64,000 bases of DNA from Limnanthes douglasii subsp. nivea (taxonomy: Eukaryota; Streptophyta; Magnoliopsida; Brassicales; Limnanthaceae), in the NCBI GenBank assembly GCA_036936605.1, contig JAUPFV010000005.1:192570958-192634957 (forward strand). The letters run 5' to 3'. Below the pieces are notes generated by a model, which saw nothing but the letters and a program-made list of their open reading frames with translations, did no database searches and was not told the origin of the DNA. Position numbers and translations under genes: made by a program. Positions within the stretch are counted from its first letter, which is position 1. Each line of letters opens with the position of its first letter. This document shows positions 54,180-64,000 of this stretch, one piece after another.

Positions 54180-55300
54180 GAACCTACCCAAGGTGTCAGG
54201 ATTTTGGAGGATGTTTCGCAGAATAAAAGATGTTCAGAACGTAATTGTATGGTCTGGCAGTATGAACTTATTTTTATGGAAAACACTACTAGAGCTAGTG
54301 CTAGCTTTTCTAGTTACAGCTACCGAGTTTTAGCAGCAAGGAGAAATTTGTTGACGTTGTGGATAGCTTGACATGCGGTTTATGTGACCAAATTTCATTT
54401 GCAACATAGTTAGACTGGAATGCCCAATTCTATTCGGGTGTTTTGTTAAACTGAAGTACATGATTGAGTACACATAGGAAGATGCCACACTTGTTAGAGG
54501 AACGAGAGATCAATGGTTGATTTTTTTCATTTCATATTCCTATGTGGATTTGTATCTCTTTGATAGATCGCGGTGGCTCTATGGGCACTAGGTTTCCTAG
54601 ATGAGTTAGGTATGTCTCGATCATTTTTTTGCTCACCAATTACCCCATAAATTTCACAGATTGGGCTCCAAATCTATATTTCTATATATTGAGTTTGAGA
54701 ATTACTTCTTGGAGGTTTCCAAAGGTCTTTTTTAAGTATATGAGGTGGTTATATTCTTATAGGCTCGAAGCTAGCATGTCATCAATGTATGAAAATATTC
54801 CATCCATTGGGATGGTGAAGGCTTCATTCACTATGTCCTGGTGTATCGCACTTGTATTCTTTAGACCAAAATGTATTACCTTGTAGCAATATAGACCTTA
54901 CTCAGTCATGAAGGTTGTCTGCTCCTCATTATTGGGATAAATGGAAATTTGATTATCACTTGAATAAGCATCTATATAAAAGAATAGTTTGTTTCCGGAA
55001 GTTCCATCCACCAGTTGTTCAATTCTCGATACCGACAATGGATCCTTCTGGCGGGCTCGGTTGGAATCAGTAAATTCCACACATCCTATATTCCCTATTT
55101 TCATCTTAATGATGATAGCATTCGTAGTACATAAGGTGTATAATGCTTTCCTAATATTGCCAAGTTGGCTTAGTAATTTTACCTCGACAACTGGTGTTGA
55201 TAGATATCGTATTTCATACTATCAAGGTAGGGACTCTTGTGATGTCATGTGCAGACAAAGCAAAAACTTCCAAATTATTGGATAAAATTTAGTAATTTAG
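54180..55300 (-). pseudogene. reverse transcriptase and RNase H of element E
   Basis: RT on the minus strand: VKLLSQLGNIRKALYTL, CVEFTDSNRARQKDPLSVSR, LFFYIDAYSSDNQISIYP (first Asp; frame 55104-54898), GLYCYKVIHFGLKNTSAIHQ, and YIDDMLAS with the catalytic pair intact (54775-54789). PRSIKEIQ and SNKCGIF follow in the connection, then RNase H LEKLALALVVFSIKISSY (about 54330-54230). The core order is complete but needs several frame corrections. Confidence 0.8.
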
Positions 55301-55439
55301 ATCGTATAGCCTCTTATAGCCCCTAAAAGGTATTGTATATGCGTCTTATTCTGAGTGTAACTTCCTATACTGCTTTCCCCAACTTGATTATTTAAGTGAG
55401 ATCCCTTGGATCTTCTATTTTTTCTAAGATAATGAGACC

Positions 55440-55840
55440 TCGACTAGTTTCTAGTTTCATAGAGCAAGAGAAGTCGCATATCATTCTGTGGAAATGCTTT
55501 GATTATCATGGATCATGCTAATTATTATGTTAATAATGCATCATATGTAGTGATTTATAGTAGATATGATAGTGAGTATTTTGTTTTTATATTTCCTTTC
55601 TCGGAGGCAAATATCAAGTTGTAATTCACCAAGCACTAGAGTTTTGACTCTATTGAAGAATTTGAGGATCCTTTTTTATGATGAGAGAGATTGTATATCT
55701 TGTATTTGATCAAAACTCTTTTTGAAGAGAATATTAGGATAGCTACATATGTTAAGCATGATTCTCATGACTTCAACTCCCATGATTTTCGGCAGTGATG
55801 ATTACAACTTTATCATGGGGCCCTAATACCCCCTTCAAGT
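55440..55840 (-). pseudogene. aspartic protease region of element E
   Basis: The minus strand shows GPHDKVVIITAEN (about 55820), the decayed catalytic stretch, KEFDQIQD, KTLVLGELQLDICL and STINHYI. This is the layout of the protease in element B (PHEDVVVIGAE, ..VGEFEGEVSLG, ..YNAIL). The catalytic D-S/T-G is not readable. Confidence 0.5.
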
Positions 55841-55849
55841 TATACTCAT

Positions 55850-57364
55850 CGAATGTAATCGAAAGGAAAAGAACGCTATAGAGGCAGATTGAAGTGTGGT
55901 TGATTTGTTAGACCTCAAGGTCAATAATGTGACATTTTTAAGAAGATAAAGTGATTATTGCGGTTGGTTCCCCTCCATCAATCATTTTTATTATTTTCCA
56001 ATTCGGATCGGGATCCAAGAATTTGTTCCATACCTCGTTTAATACCATAGTTTTGCATACTTGTGGCATTATAACTTCGAGTGCTACCTTAGGGGTTCTC
56101 TCTAGGTACCAAAACCTAATTAGATTGATTATGTTTAGAATAGTTTAGGTCTGAGTAATTGGAAAACTACTAAAGTTGGCCTTCATTAATAAGGTTTAGA
56201 ATTTCTTTTTGAAGGACCATAATCTCTCTGGTGTGATGGCCAACGTTCTTATAATATTTATATAACTTTTTTGGATATCTTTTAGGTACATATATTTTCT
56301 AGTTTTGGGAATTAAGCTTTATTTTTTGCTCGATCATTGATCGTGGCTATGCATTTAGGAAGCTTAATATAATGTATATTTGAACCCATATGTTGTTGAG
56401 AGTCTTGAACCTTTGTAAGTCTCCAGCTATTGTTTCGTGAGTTCCTATTTTGAAAATAATAATGTAATTTATATGGTTTGATAATATGTGTTCTGGTTTG
56501 TATTGGATCAATATGGAAGGGCTCGGTTTGTATGTAGGTCAGGTGATATGAAGGATATGAATTCGGATTTCTCGGCATCCTTGCTTGCATTATCTATCTA
56601 TATTGATTTGTCGCTCAACATGGTCTAAACGTTTACAGAAGGATAAAGCTTTACATTTCATAATGTATTTGGCTAAGATATCATGGATAATACTTTGGCG
56701 GTATACAACGCATGCCATCAAATCATTGCAGTTTTTTAGGCTATTTCATTTAAAGAAACCTCTTCATTTAATCACACATGTTTACACTCATTTCTTAATT
56801 TTTATGGATGATGTAATCCCCGTCTTCGTGGATTATTTTGACTTTGATGAATTAATCTTTGAGCACGATCTATATTGATTTGAATATGCAAATAAATCTC
56901 AGAGGCAAATTGTAGATATACGTGAGGGAGTCACTTCGGAAATTCATGGAGAATGCTCAAAATAGGATCATGTGCAAGATTTTAAGTCCTGATAGGATTA
57001 TTGTCAGGATGTATTCATTCTTTTCTCCACTTCCCTAAGATATTTGTAGATTAATATGGTTGAGATCCAAATATTTATTATTGATCCAAATATTCAGGTC
57101 AAGAGAAGGTATTCTATAATTAAAATGAGGGTCTAGTGGCGCTACCAAATAGCCGAGGTAAGAGGTATAACTATATTATAAATGTAACCTTTATAATATA
57201 TGATTCCGCCCATATGTCATATTGTACTTATTCATCGTATATTAATTGAACGTACGATGTAGATCTTTTATCTTTGTACTTACTATTTTGCTCTCCCCAT
57301 CCTGGGTAACCACAGTTCAGCATACCCCAAATATGCGGGTTGTTTTTTAGGAGGGAGGGGGGGT
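55850..57364 (-). pseudogene. gag region of element E
   Basis: Minus frames at 56590-56312 and traces at 56878-56585 occupy the place of gag between the protease and the duplicated 5' region. Residue-level similarity is weak (WHALYTAKVLSMIS resembles the WF/W..LP..SI.S motif of capsids). The assignment rests mainly on position. Confidence 0.4.
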
Positions 57365-60300
57365 TAACCCATGTTATTATATTCATAACGGAAGCATCCT
57401 AAAACCGAAATGGGGTTTGGCAAGACTGTTCGAATGTCCGACGAGCCTTTTGTTTCTCCGTTACTAGGATCGACCTGAATTAATGCATCATCGTGGTGAG
57501 GGTTAATAGGAGTTCGGCTCTTTAAATAAGAATGATAGGGTCTGTGCTCACAATTTTATTTGTTTTCTACCGAACCAATTTTTAAATCGGCCTTATGTTT
57601 TATCATTGTGGTAAGAATTTTTGGGGTAGAGGAGGACGATGGCGTCATAATGAGTTAGTTCAAACGTCATTGTCTTCATTGGAGTCATCCTGAAGGTGTG
57701 TAATTTGGAATTCTAAACTCAGTCCTTGTTTTATCGTCTGTCTTTATTGTAACGATACCATTTGACGAAGGTTCCCTCACGGTGTCTACCATCTGTGTGA
57801 TACCCAGTAATTCCTCCTTTTAGTTTTTGTGTAGATTATTAATCTCCTCTTTTATAACTGCGCTTAGATTTATTATGTTCTTAGAGGTTGGAACGTCGGT
57901 TCAGTGGATGAGCGATTTTACATAGCAAAGCCCTAGGTTTAGCTTTTTCGAAGGTGGTGAAAATAGTTTTTAAAATGTTTTATTTTCGATATTGTATCAA
58001 TGAGCCATAATAATATATTTAGAAGAATTGAGTTTCTATATATGGTAAAATGATAGCAAGAAACAATAGATATTATAGAATGATAAAAGTGTCATCTTGG
58101 GATCCCAACCTAGGTTTCTAATTTAAATAGTTGGATTATATGGTATTATCATCCCTGAATTAAAGGATAATATATGATGTGAATATTTTTATTCTTATAC
58201 TAAAATTAAAAATATTATAGTTTGACACAATATTTCCTTAACTTTTGTTCCTTACTCTAAACTTTTTCTTAATTGATAATAATGTGTGTCACGAACGAAT
58301 CTTATCATTTATTAATTAATGTTTGATTAATTTACATATTGAATTTATATAAATACATGATAAGGGCCAAATTTGTTAAGAAATAATTAGTTGGTCTGAA
58401 TTGCTTTATAGCTCATTGAACTGAATCTTGGAATCTAAGTAACTCAGATTGGAAGAAACATCTCTCTTATATGGTGTAAGAACATGATCTGCAACACATA
58501 ACAATGTGTGAAACTGAAAATAACTATAATTATATATATATATAACAGAAGTTAAAACTTTTATTTATAAGAAATGAATTACAAGTGTGTAAATACATGA
58601 GATTGTATTTTGAATTGACAATTTTGGAGTAAATTCTAAGCTTGAGATTCCGTCTATAAGACTTGTTTGAATCCTTTCTTTTGTTGAATGTTCCTTGCTT
58701 GAGAATATATTTATTTGCTACTTCATATGTACCTTCTTCTTGTCTTTATTTGGTCCATCTTCAACTGCATCCTTGATTCTGTATCACAAGACTGGATCAT
58801 CCTCTTCTCTATGCTTGGTACTGCTTTTGACTTCAAATTTCTAATGTGGCTCTTTACCAATATGAATCTGCTTCTTTAACCTGTAAAAAACAAAAACACA
58901 TTGTTGATCAGGTATGAAACTTCCTATGGATTAGTAACCCATGTTATTATATTCCTAATGGAAGCATCCAAAAACTGAAATGGGGTTTGGCAAGACTATT
59001 CGAATGTCCGACGGGCCTCTTGTTTCTCCGTTACTAGGATCGACCTGAATTAATGCATCATCGTGGTGAGGGTTAATAGGAGTTCGGCTCTTTAAATAAG
59101 AATGATAGGGTTTGTGCTGACAACTTTATTTGTTTTCTACCAAACCAATTTTTAAATCGGCCTTATATTTTATCATTGTGGTAAGAATTTTTGGGGTAGA
59201 GGAGGACGGGCGTCATAATGAGTTAGTTCAAACGTCATTGTCTTCATTGGAGTCATCCTGAAGGTGTGGAATTTGGAATTCTAAATTCAGTCCTTGTTTT
59301 ATCGTCTTTATGGTAACAATACCATTTGACGAAGGTTCCCTCACGGTGTCTACCATCTGTGTGATACCCAGTAATTCCTCCTTTAAGTTTTTACGTAGAT
59401 TATTAATCTCCTCTTTTATAACTGCGCTTAGATTTATTATGTTCTTAGAGGTTGGAACGTCGGTTCAGTGGATGAGCGATTTTACATAGCAAAGCCCTAG
59501 GTTTAGCTTTTTCGAAGGTGGTGAAAATAGTTTTTAAAATGTTTTATTTTCGAGATTGTATCAATGAAGAGTGTGAATTTTTTCCAACTGAATTATAAGA
59601 GCCATAATAATATATTTAGAAGAATTGAGTTTCTATATGTGGTAAAATGATAGCAAGAAACAATAGATATTATAGAATGATAAAAGTGTCATCCTCGGAT
59701 CCCAACCTAGGTTTCTAATTTAAATAGTTGGATTATATGGCATTATCATCCCTGAATTAAAGGATAATATATGATGTGAATATTTTTATTCTTATACTAA
59801 AATTAAAAATATTATAGTTTGACACAATATTTCCTTAACTTTTGTTCCTTACTCTAAACTTTTTCTTAATTGATAATATTGTGTGTCACTAACGAATCTT
59901 ATCATTTATTAATTAATGTTTGATTAATTTACATATTGAATTTATATAAATACATGATAAGGGCCAAATTTGTTAAGAAATAATTAGTTGGTCTGAATTG
60001 CTCTCTAGCTCATTGAACTGAATCTTGGAATCTAAGTAACTCAGATTGGAAGAAACATCTCTCTTATATGGTGTAAGAACATGATCTCCACCACGTAACA
60101 ATGTGTGAAAGTGAAAATAACTACAATTATATATTTAACAGAAGTTAAAACTTTTATTTATAAGAAATGAATTACAAGTGTGTAAATACATGAGATTGTA
60201 CTTTGAATTAACAATTTTGGAGTAAATTTTAAGCTTGAGATTCCGTCTATAAGACTTGTTTGAATCCTTTCTTTTGTTGAATGTTCCTTGCTTGAAAATA

Positions 60301-60527
60301 TATTTATTTGCTACTTCATATGTACCTTCTTCTTGTCTTTATTTGGTCCATCTTCAACTGCATCCTTGATTCTGTATCACAAGACTGGATCATTCTCTTC
60401 TCTATACTTGGTATTGCTTTTGACTTCAATTTTCTAATGTGGCTCTTTACCAATATGAACCTGCTTCTTTAACGTGCAAAAAACAAAAACACATTGTTGA
60501 TCAGGTATGAAACTTCTTATGGATTAG
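57365..60527. repeat. 1.57-kb direct tandem duplication
   Basis: Copy 1 57365-58934, copy 2 58935-60527, offset 1570 bp, each from TAACCCATGTTATTATATTC to TATGGATTAG. The copies agree nearly throughout, with scattered substitutions, a ~32-bp segment at about 59568-59600 present only in copy 2, and a longer (AT)n run in copy 1. The minus strand of each copy carries a gag-N-terminus-like stretch (GITQMVDTVREPSSNGIVTI, TEFRIPNYTPSG), so the unit probably includes the 5' part of element E. There is no other gene. Confidence 0.85.
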
Positions 60528-60538
60528 TAGTATAGATA

Positions 60539-61130
60539 TCATATGAGTGATCTTATATGGCCCGTATTAATGCTTTCTAATAATAGAATGGCAGTAAGGG
60601 GAGACGGGGATTGGAAACCCAAAAATAGACAATCAGCCCTTTCTTTCAATGTGAACTTTGCAATCCAATTTGCAGCATAGTTATGTTCTCTAAATATATG
60701 TCTTACCACCATTTGAGGATGGAATAAATTTCTACAGTAATTGATTATGTGTTTTAGATACCAAGTTGATTTACTGAATTCCAGCATGTTGAATAGAATA
60801 AGTGAGTCTATTTCCACATCCACTAATTTTAAGTCATTAATCTTACAATAGACTAACCCATCTAACAAAGATAAGGTTTCAGCAATAATAGAAGAATATT
60901 TACCTAATAAAGAACCTTTTGCAATGATAATTCACTAGACTCATTTCACATAATAAAACCACTTCTAAACTCACCATCACGAAGTGATGATCCATCACAA
61001 TATAGCTTCACTATGTTTAGTGTATGTGGGTGTCATTTAATGTAAACACAATTTTTTGTGGTCTCCATGTGATTAAAGCATTGCATTTCTTTAGCACAAT
61101 GATAGTCTCCAGTTCAATGTTTTCTTTAAA
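60539..61130 (-). pseudogene. LINE RNase H domain
   Basis: KLYCDGSSLRDGEFRSGFIM (about 61010; first acidic residue in YCDGSS), then the frame 60868-60539 with LVDVEIDSLILFNML (the E-D pair region), WYLKHIINYCRNL and VRHIFREHNYAANWIAKFTL, where the last catalytic Asp (usually AD-LA) reads AN-IA. This is typical of the RNase H in plant LINEs. Confidence 0.85.
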
Positions 61131-61359
61131 TAATTTTTGAGATGTCTAATGATGTAACTATATGAGAAACATGGTCAGTGCTATTTTTAGCACAAAAAGG
61201 AATGCTGTTGTGTTTGTTTTTGTTCCTAGCTAACCAAATAGACCTGACTATAATTGAAGGTAAAATGGTTCTGATGTGAGTATTTTTCGGTGTAGACAAA
61301 AGTCATTTATTGATTACATGATTTATAGTCATATGCTTCCCTATTCTGATGCCAAATAT

Positions 61360-61540
61360 TCATGAGATGTTACATGAGACAAATAGATGGTCCAAAGTTT
61401 CTCTTTTTAAGCAGTACTGACATTTGGATGCTAAATGAAAACCTTTAAGTTGTAAGACTGAATCAACTAAGTTAGGTTATTTAATATTCTCCAAAGAGTG
61501 AATGAACATATCTTTGGAGAAATATTATTGCAAATTTATG
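61360..61540 (-). pseudogene. LINE zf-RVT zinc-binding region
   Basis: SLWRILNNL, then KCQYCLKRETLDHLFVSC in an adjacent frame: the C-x2-C...H-x4-C motif of the zinc-binding region that follows RT in plant LINEs. Confidence 0.7.
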
Positions 61541-61941
61541 CCTTTAATTGTAGAGTTAACATATTTTGATCTGATTTCGTTCCAGGTGTTCTTTAAGTTA
61601 AAATTACCGTATAAAGATAGATACCAAATGATACTATGTTCAGAGTTGAGGTGGATAAGAATTCATAGGATTCTGTTTATCTTTGAAGGGTAAATAATAT
61701 GTGAACTGATTTTAGGGATGTCCCAATTATTATTAATCCAGTAGTTATTAACTTTTGTTTGTTTATACCAAGAATTATTATTATTTGATGATAATGATAT
61801 TAAAGGGTATGTGTGATTCCATTTATCCAAATAAAATTATATGTTGCCTTTTCCAATAAGCCAATAAATATGTTTCTCAGCTTGGTATTTAATTTTAAAC
61901 ACCCGCTTCCAAACTTTAGAGCCTGTTTGTTTTAATGATGA

Positions 61942-63130
61942 TTAGAGAGGGTGAATGTTTAAACAATACGTTGAGTGCATTAGGTTTTCCCACAAGGTTT
62001 TGTTGTCTCTAAATTTCAACCATAACTTATATGAAAAGGAAGTTTGAGTATCTTTAAGGTCTCTAACATTTAAACCATTCTCACTATATCGTTTACAAAG
62101 CTTAGGCCAGTCTGACCATATGATAGATTCATTGGTTTCACTATAACCATATAGGAATTTATTTAAAAGTTTGTTGATTCTTGATATAAAATTGATTGGG
62201 AGGATAATTTTTTGCATATAATATAGGGGAAAGGCTGGAAGAACTGATTTGATCAAAATCAGTCTCCTACCAAATGCCAAAGTTTTAGAATTATAGTCAC
62301 TAATGTTAGTTCTGATTTTATTTATCAATTCATTATAATAACAAGTGTTATTAGATGAAAATATATGAATACCTAAGTATTTGAAAGGTAGAAGAACGTG
62401 TTTGAAACCTAGTAGATTTTCCAGAGAGAAAATACAATTTCTAGACATGGTTGAAGGAGATATAAATGTGGTTTCAATTTGTTAATTTGTTGTCCAGAAA
62501 TTTGTTGATAGATTTCAAGGAATGTACTGATTTTCCTAACATTATTGATGGAACCATTTAGAAATCATACAACATCATTTGCAAAATCTAAGCAGTTAAT
62601 GTTGAGAGAACCTCTTCTTCTATATGTCATTGGTAACAATTAAGTTGAGATTTTGTTTGCACCCCTAATTAGAAACTCTTCAGCAAAGATGAAAAAAGAG
62701 GGAGATAAAAGATCCCCCTGTCTCATACCATTACTAGACCTAAAGTAACCATATGAAATTCCATTAATTATCACCGAATAAGAAATGTTTTATATTCCAG
62801 TTTTGATTAGATTTATAACTTTGAAGTTGAATCCAAAAGCCTGCATTACTTGGTATATAAATTTGAAATTTAAGTTATCAAAAGCATTTTTCATATCAAG
62901 GTTAATGATTATGTTACTATGGCTAGACTTTATATTAAGATCATGCACAAGTTCTTGCGTTATCAATATATTATAATATATGTTCCTATGTTCAACATAT
63001 GCTCCTTGTTCTTTAGATATGATTTTAGATAGTAATATAGTTATTCTATTTTTGATTAGTTTAGAAAGTACTCTATTAAAAACTGAACACATGCGTATTG
63101 GTCTGAAATCGGCCCAAGTTTTAGGTGTAT
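61942..63130 (-). pseudogene. LINE reverse transcriptase
   Basis: From 63092: VFNRVLSKLIKNRITILLSK, ISKEQGAYVEHRNIYYNILI, IINLDMKNAFDNLNFKF (first catalytic Asp), SYGYFRSSNGMRQGDLLSPS, then FANDVV where FADD is expected (Asn codon at 62577-62579). The frame 62448-61942 holds the RT thumb: LPFKYLGIHIFSSN, AFGRRLILIKSVLPAFPLYY, WSDWPKLCKRYSENGLNVRD, YKLWLKFRDNKTLWENLMHS. Frameshifts at about 63130 and 62780. Confidence 0.9.
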
Positions 63131-63142
63131 TGACCTTGGGAA

Positions 63143-63900
63143 TTAAACAAATTGAAATAGAAAAAATGCATTTTCGAAAGTTAGAGTTATTAAAGTAAGC
63201 AACAATGTCCTTATGTATGTCATCTTTGATAATAGTCCAACATTCTTGATAAATCTGGAGTTGAATCTATAAACTCCATAGACACTATAATTGCTGGGGA
63301 TCTTTACAGTAAAGTGAATTTCTTCTAAGCTAGGAATTTCTAGGATTTGGAAATTATCTTGTTCAGATGCTAGTTTAGGGATTAAATCCGGGATGAAATT
63401 TGAGTTGGACTCATTATTCTGACTGTTTAATAATTCAGTGAAGAAGTTCATAGTAGATGATTCTATTAGTTTTTTATCTTCTATCCAAATGTTGTTATTT
63501 AAGATACCATTAATTTTGTTCACATTCCTTCTCTTTTTAAGAAAGTTATGAATTTGTTTTGATTTATTATCACCATCTTTTGAACATTGAAAAGTACTTT
63601 TTTGATGTCATTAAGTTTCTTCTCTAGCAAGCAAAGATTGGTGTTGAGCCCTTAGTTTAGAAAGGTTTTATTTGTTCTCTAGAGTGTTTGATTGTTCCAA
63701 TAAACTTTCAACTATCTTGACTTCCTCTTCAACTTTTTCAATAAAGTCAAGTATATTACCAAAAACATCTCTATTCCAGATTTTGAGATGGGTTTTAAGC
63801 CACTTAAATTTGGACCAAAAATCATGAATGCGTGAGCTATCTACAGGAAATAAACCAGTTATTTTCTGCAGTTTTAACAAAATCCTGATGCTAGAGCCAC
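63143..63900 (-). pseudogene. LINE endonuclease-RT linker
   Basis: Frames 63880-63668 (FWSKFKWLKTHLKIWNRDVF, GNILDFIEKVEEEVKIVES) and 63523-63143 (INGILNNNIWIEDKKLIESS, FFTELLNSQ, EIPSLEEIHFTVKIPSNYSV). These blocks precede RT in plant LINE ORF2, with the usual SLEEI..V and GPDGFN-like site degraded. Confidence 0.8.
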
Positions 63901-64000
63901 ATGCTTTGACATCTGAAAGGTGGTTTTGAGGCAGATGAGTTTGAGGAAGCTGATATCACTAAGGGTGAATGATTTGAGCCACTTCTGGCTAGATATTTCA

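Larger units (their letters stand above)
60528..64000 (-). mobile_element. Plant LINE (non-LTR retrotransposon), 5' part outside window
   Basis: Pieces in the order linker, RT, zf-RVT and RNase H run from the right edge to 60539, the layout of plant L1-type LINE ORF2. No LTRs are present. The 3' end abuts the 1.57-kb duplication and no clear poly(A) tail is left. Endonuclease would lie to the right of the window. Confidence 0.85.

Noticed and set aside
57365..60527. Tandem copies considered as the two LTRs of one element
   Set aside because: No TG/CA ends, no interior between them, and a gag-like stretch inside the unit.

Overview
The window is plant nuclear DNA, from a repeat-dense and AT-rich part of a genome, most likely a eudicot. 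It holds no convincing host gene, tRNA, rRNA, operon or CRISPR array. Almost every coding stretch is a decayed piece of a retrotransposon: Ty3/gypsy elements of the Tat type, two Ty1/copia elements, a TRIM-like short LTR element, a hAT-type MITE and a plant LINE. All the larger coding regions carry stops, frameshifts or deletions. Letters A to J are labels used only in this annotation.

Left third (1-28.5 kb). Element A (+) enters from the left edge with a gag-integrase deletion fusion, a reverse-oriented extra ORF (aORF), a polypurine tract (PPT) and a 3' LTR (4891-5265). Element C (-, 5528-24197) has both LTRs and a near-matching 5-bp target duplication, but has lost its reverse transcriptase. 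Its integrase is split twice: by complete element B (+, 10110-20628, target duplication TTGGT) and by a solo LTR (20746-21122, target duplication ATTAT). A, B, C and a fragment D (24430-26800) all carry the aORF, a protein with an N-terminal domain like the plant 'putative gypsy type transposon' family and a C-terminal coiled coil. In A, B and C it lies antisense between integrase and 3' LTR. A separate minus-strand Tat pol fragment (D2) lies at 27.1-28.5 kb.

Middle (28.8-40.9 kb). Copia element F has a 5' LTR with three tandem units and a long hairpin, a tRNA-Met-type primer site and gag-PR-INT-RT. It is cut off inside RNase H and fused directly to gypsy element G, which starts in mid gag and has lost its RT core. 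The degenerate tandem repeats at 39.2-40.3 kb fit the 3' UTR of element E.

Right (40.9-64 kb). Element E is an old minus-strand Tat element. Its gag, protease, RT, RNase H and first half of integrase lie at 52.9-57.4 kb, and its integrase C-terminus at 40.5-40.95 kb. Between the halves sits J, an 11.9-kb LTR element without recognisable pol that carries a broken coiled-coil reading frame. J has itself received a TRIM (target duplication TAGTT, then a 401-bp tandem duplication), a hAT-type MITE (8-bp target duplication) and a copia element (I). A 1.57-kb tandem duplication (57365-60527) follows, then a minus-strand LINE running off the right edge.

The most unusual signals are the conserved aORF family, snRNA-type promoter motifs (USE plus TATA) inside the TRIM LTRs and, as a four-fold array, inside the MITE, and target-site evidence that orders the insertions.
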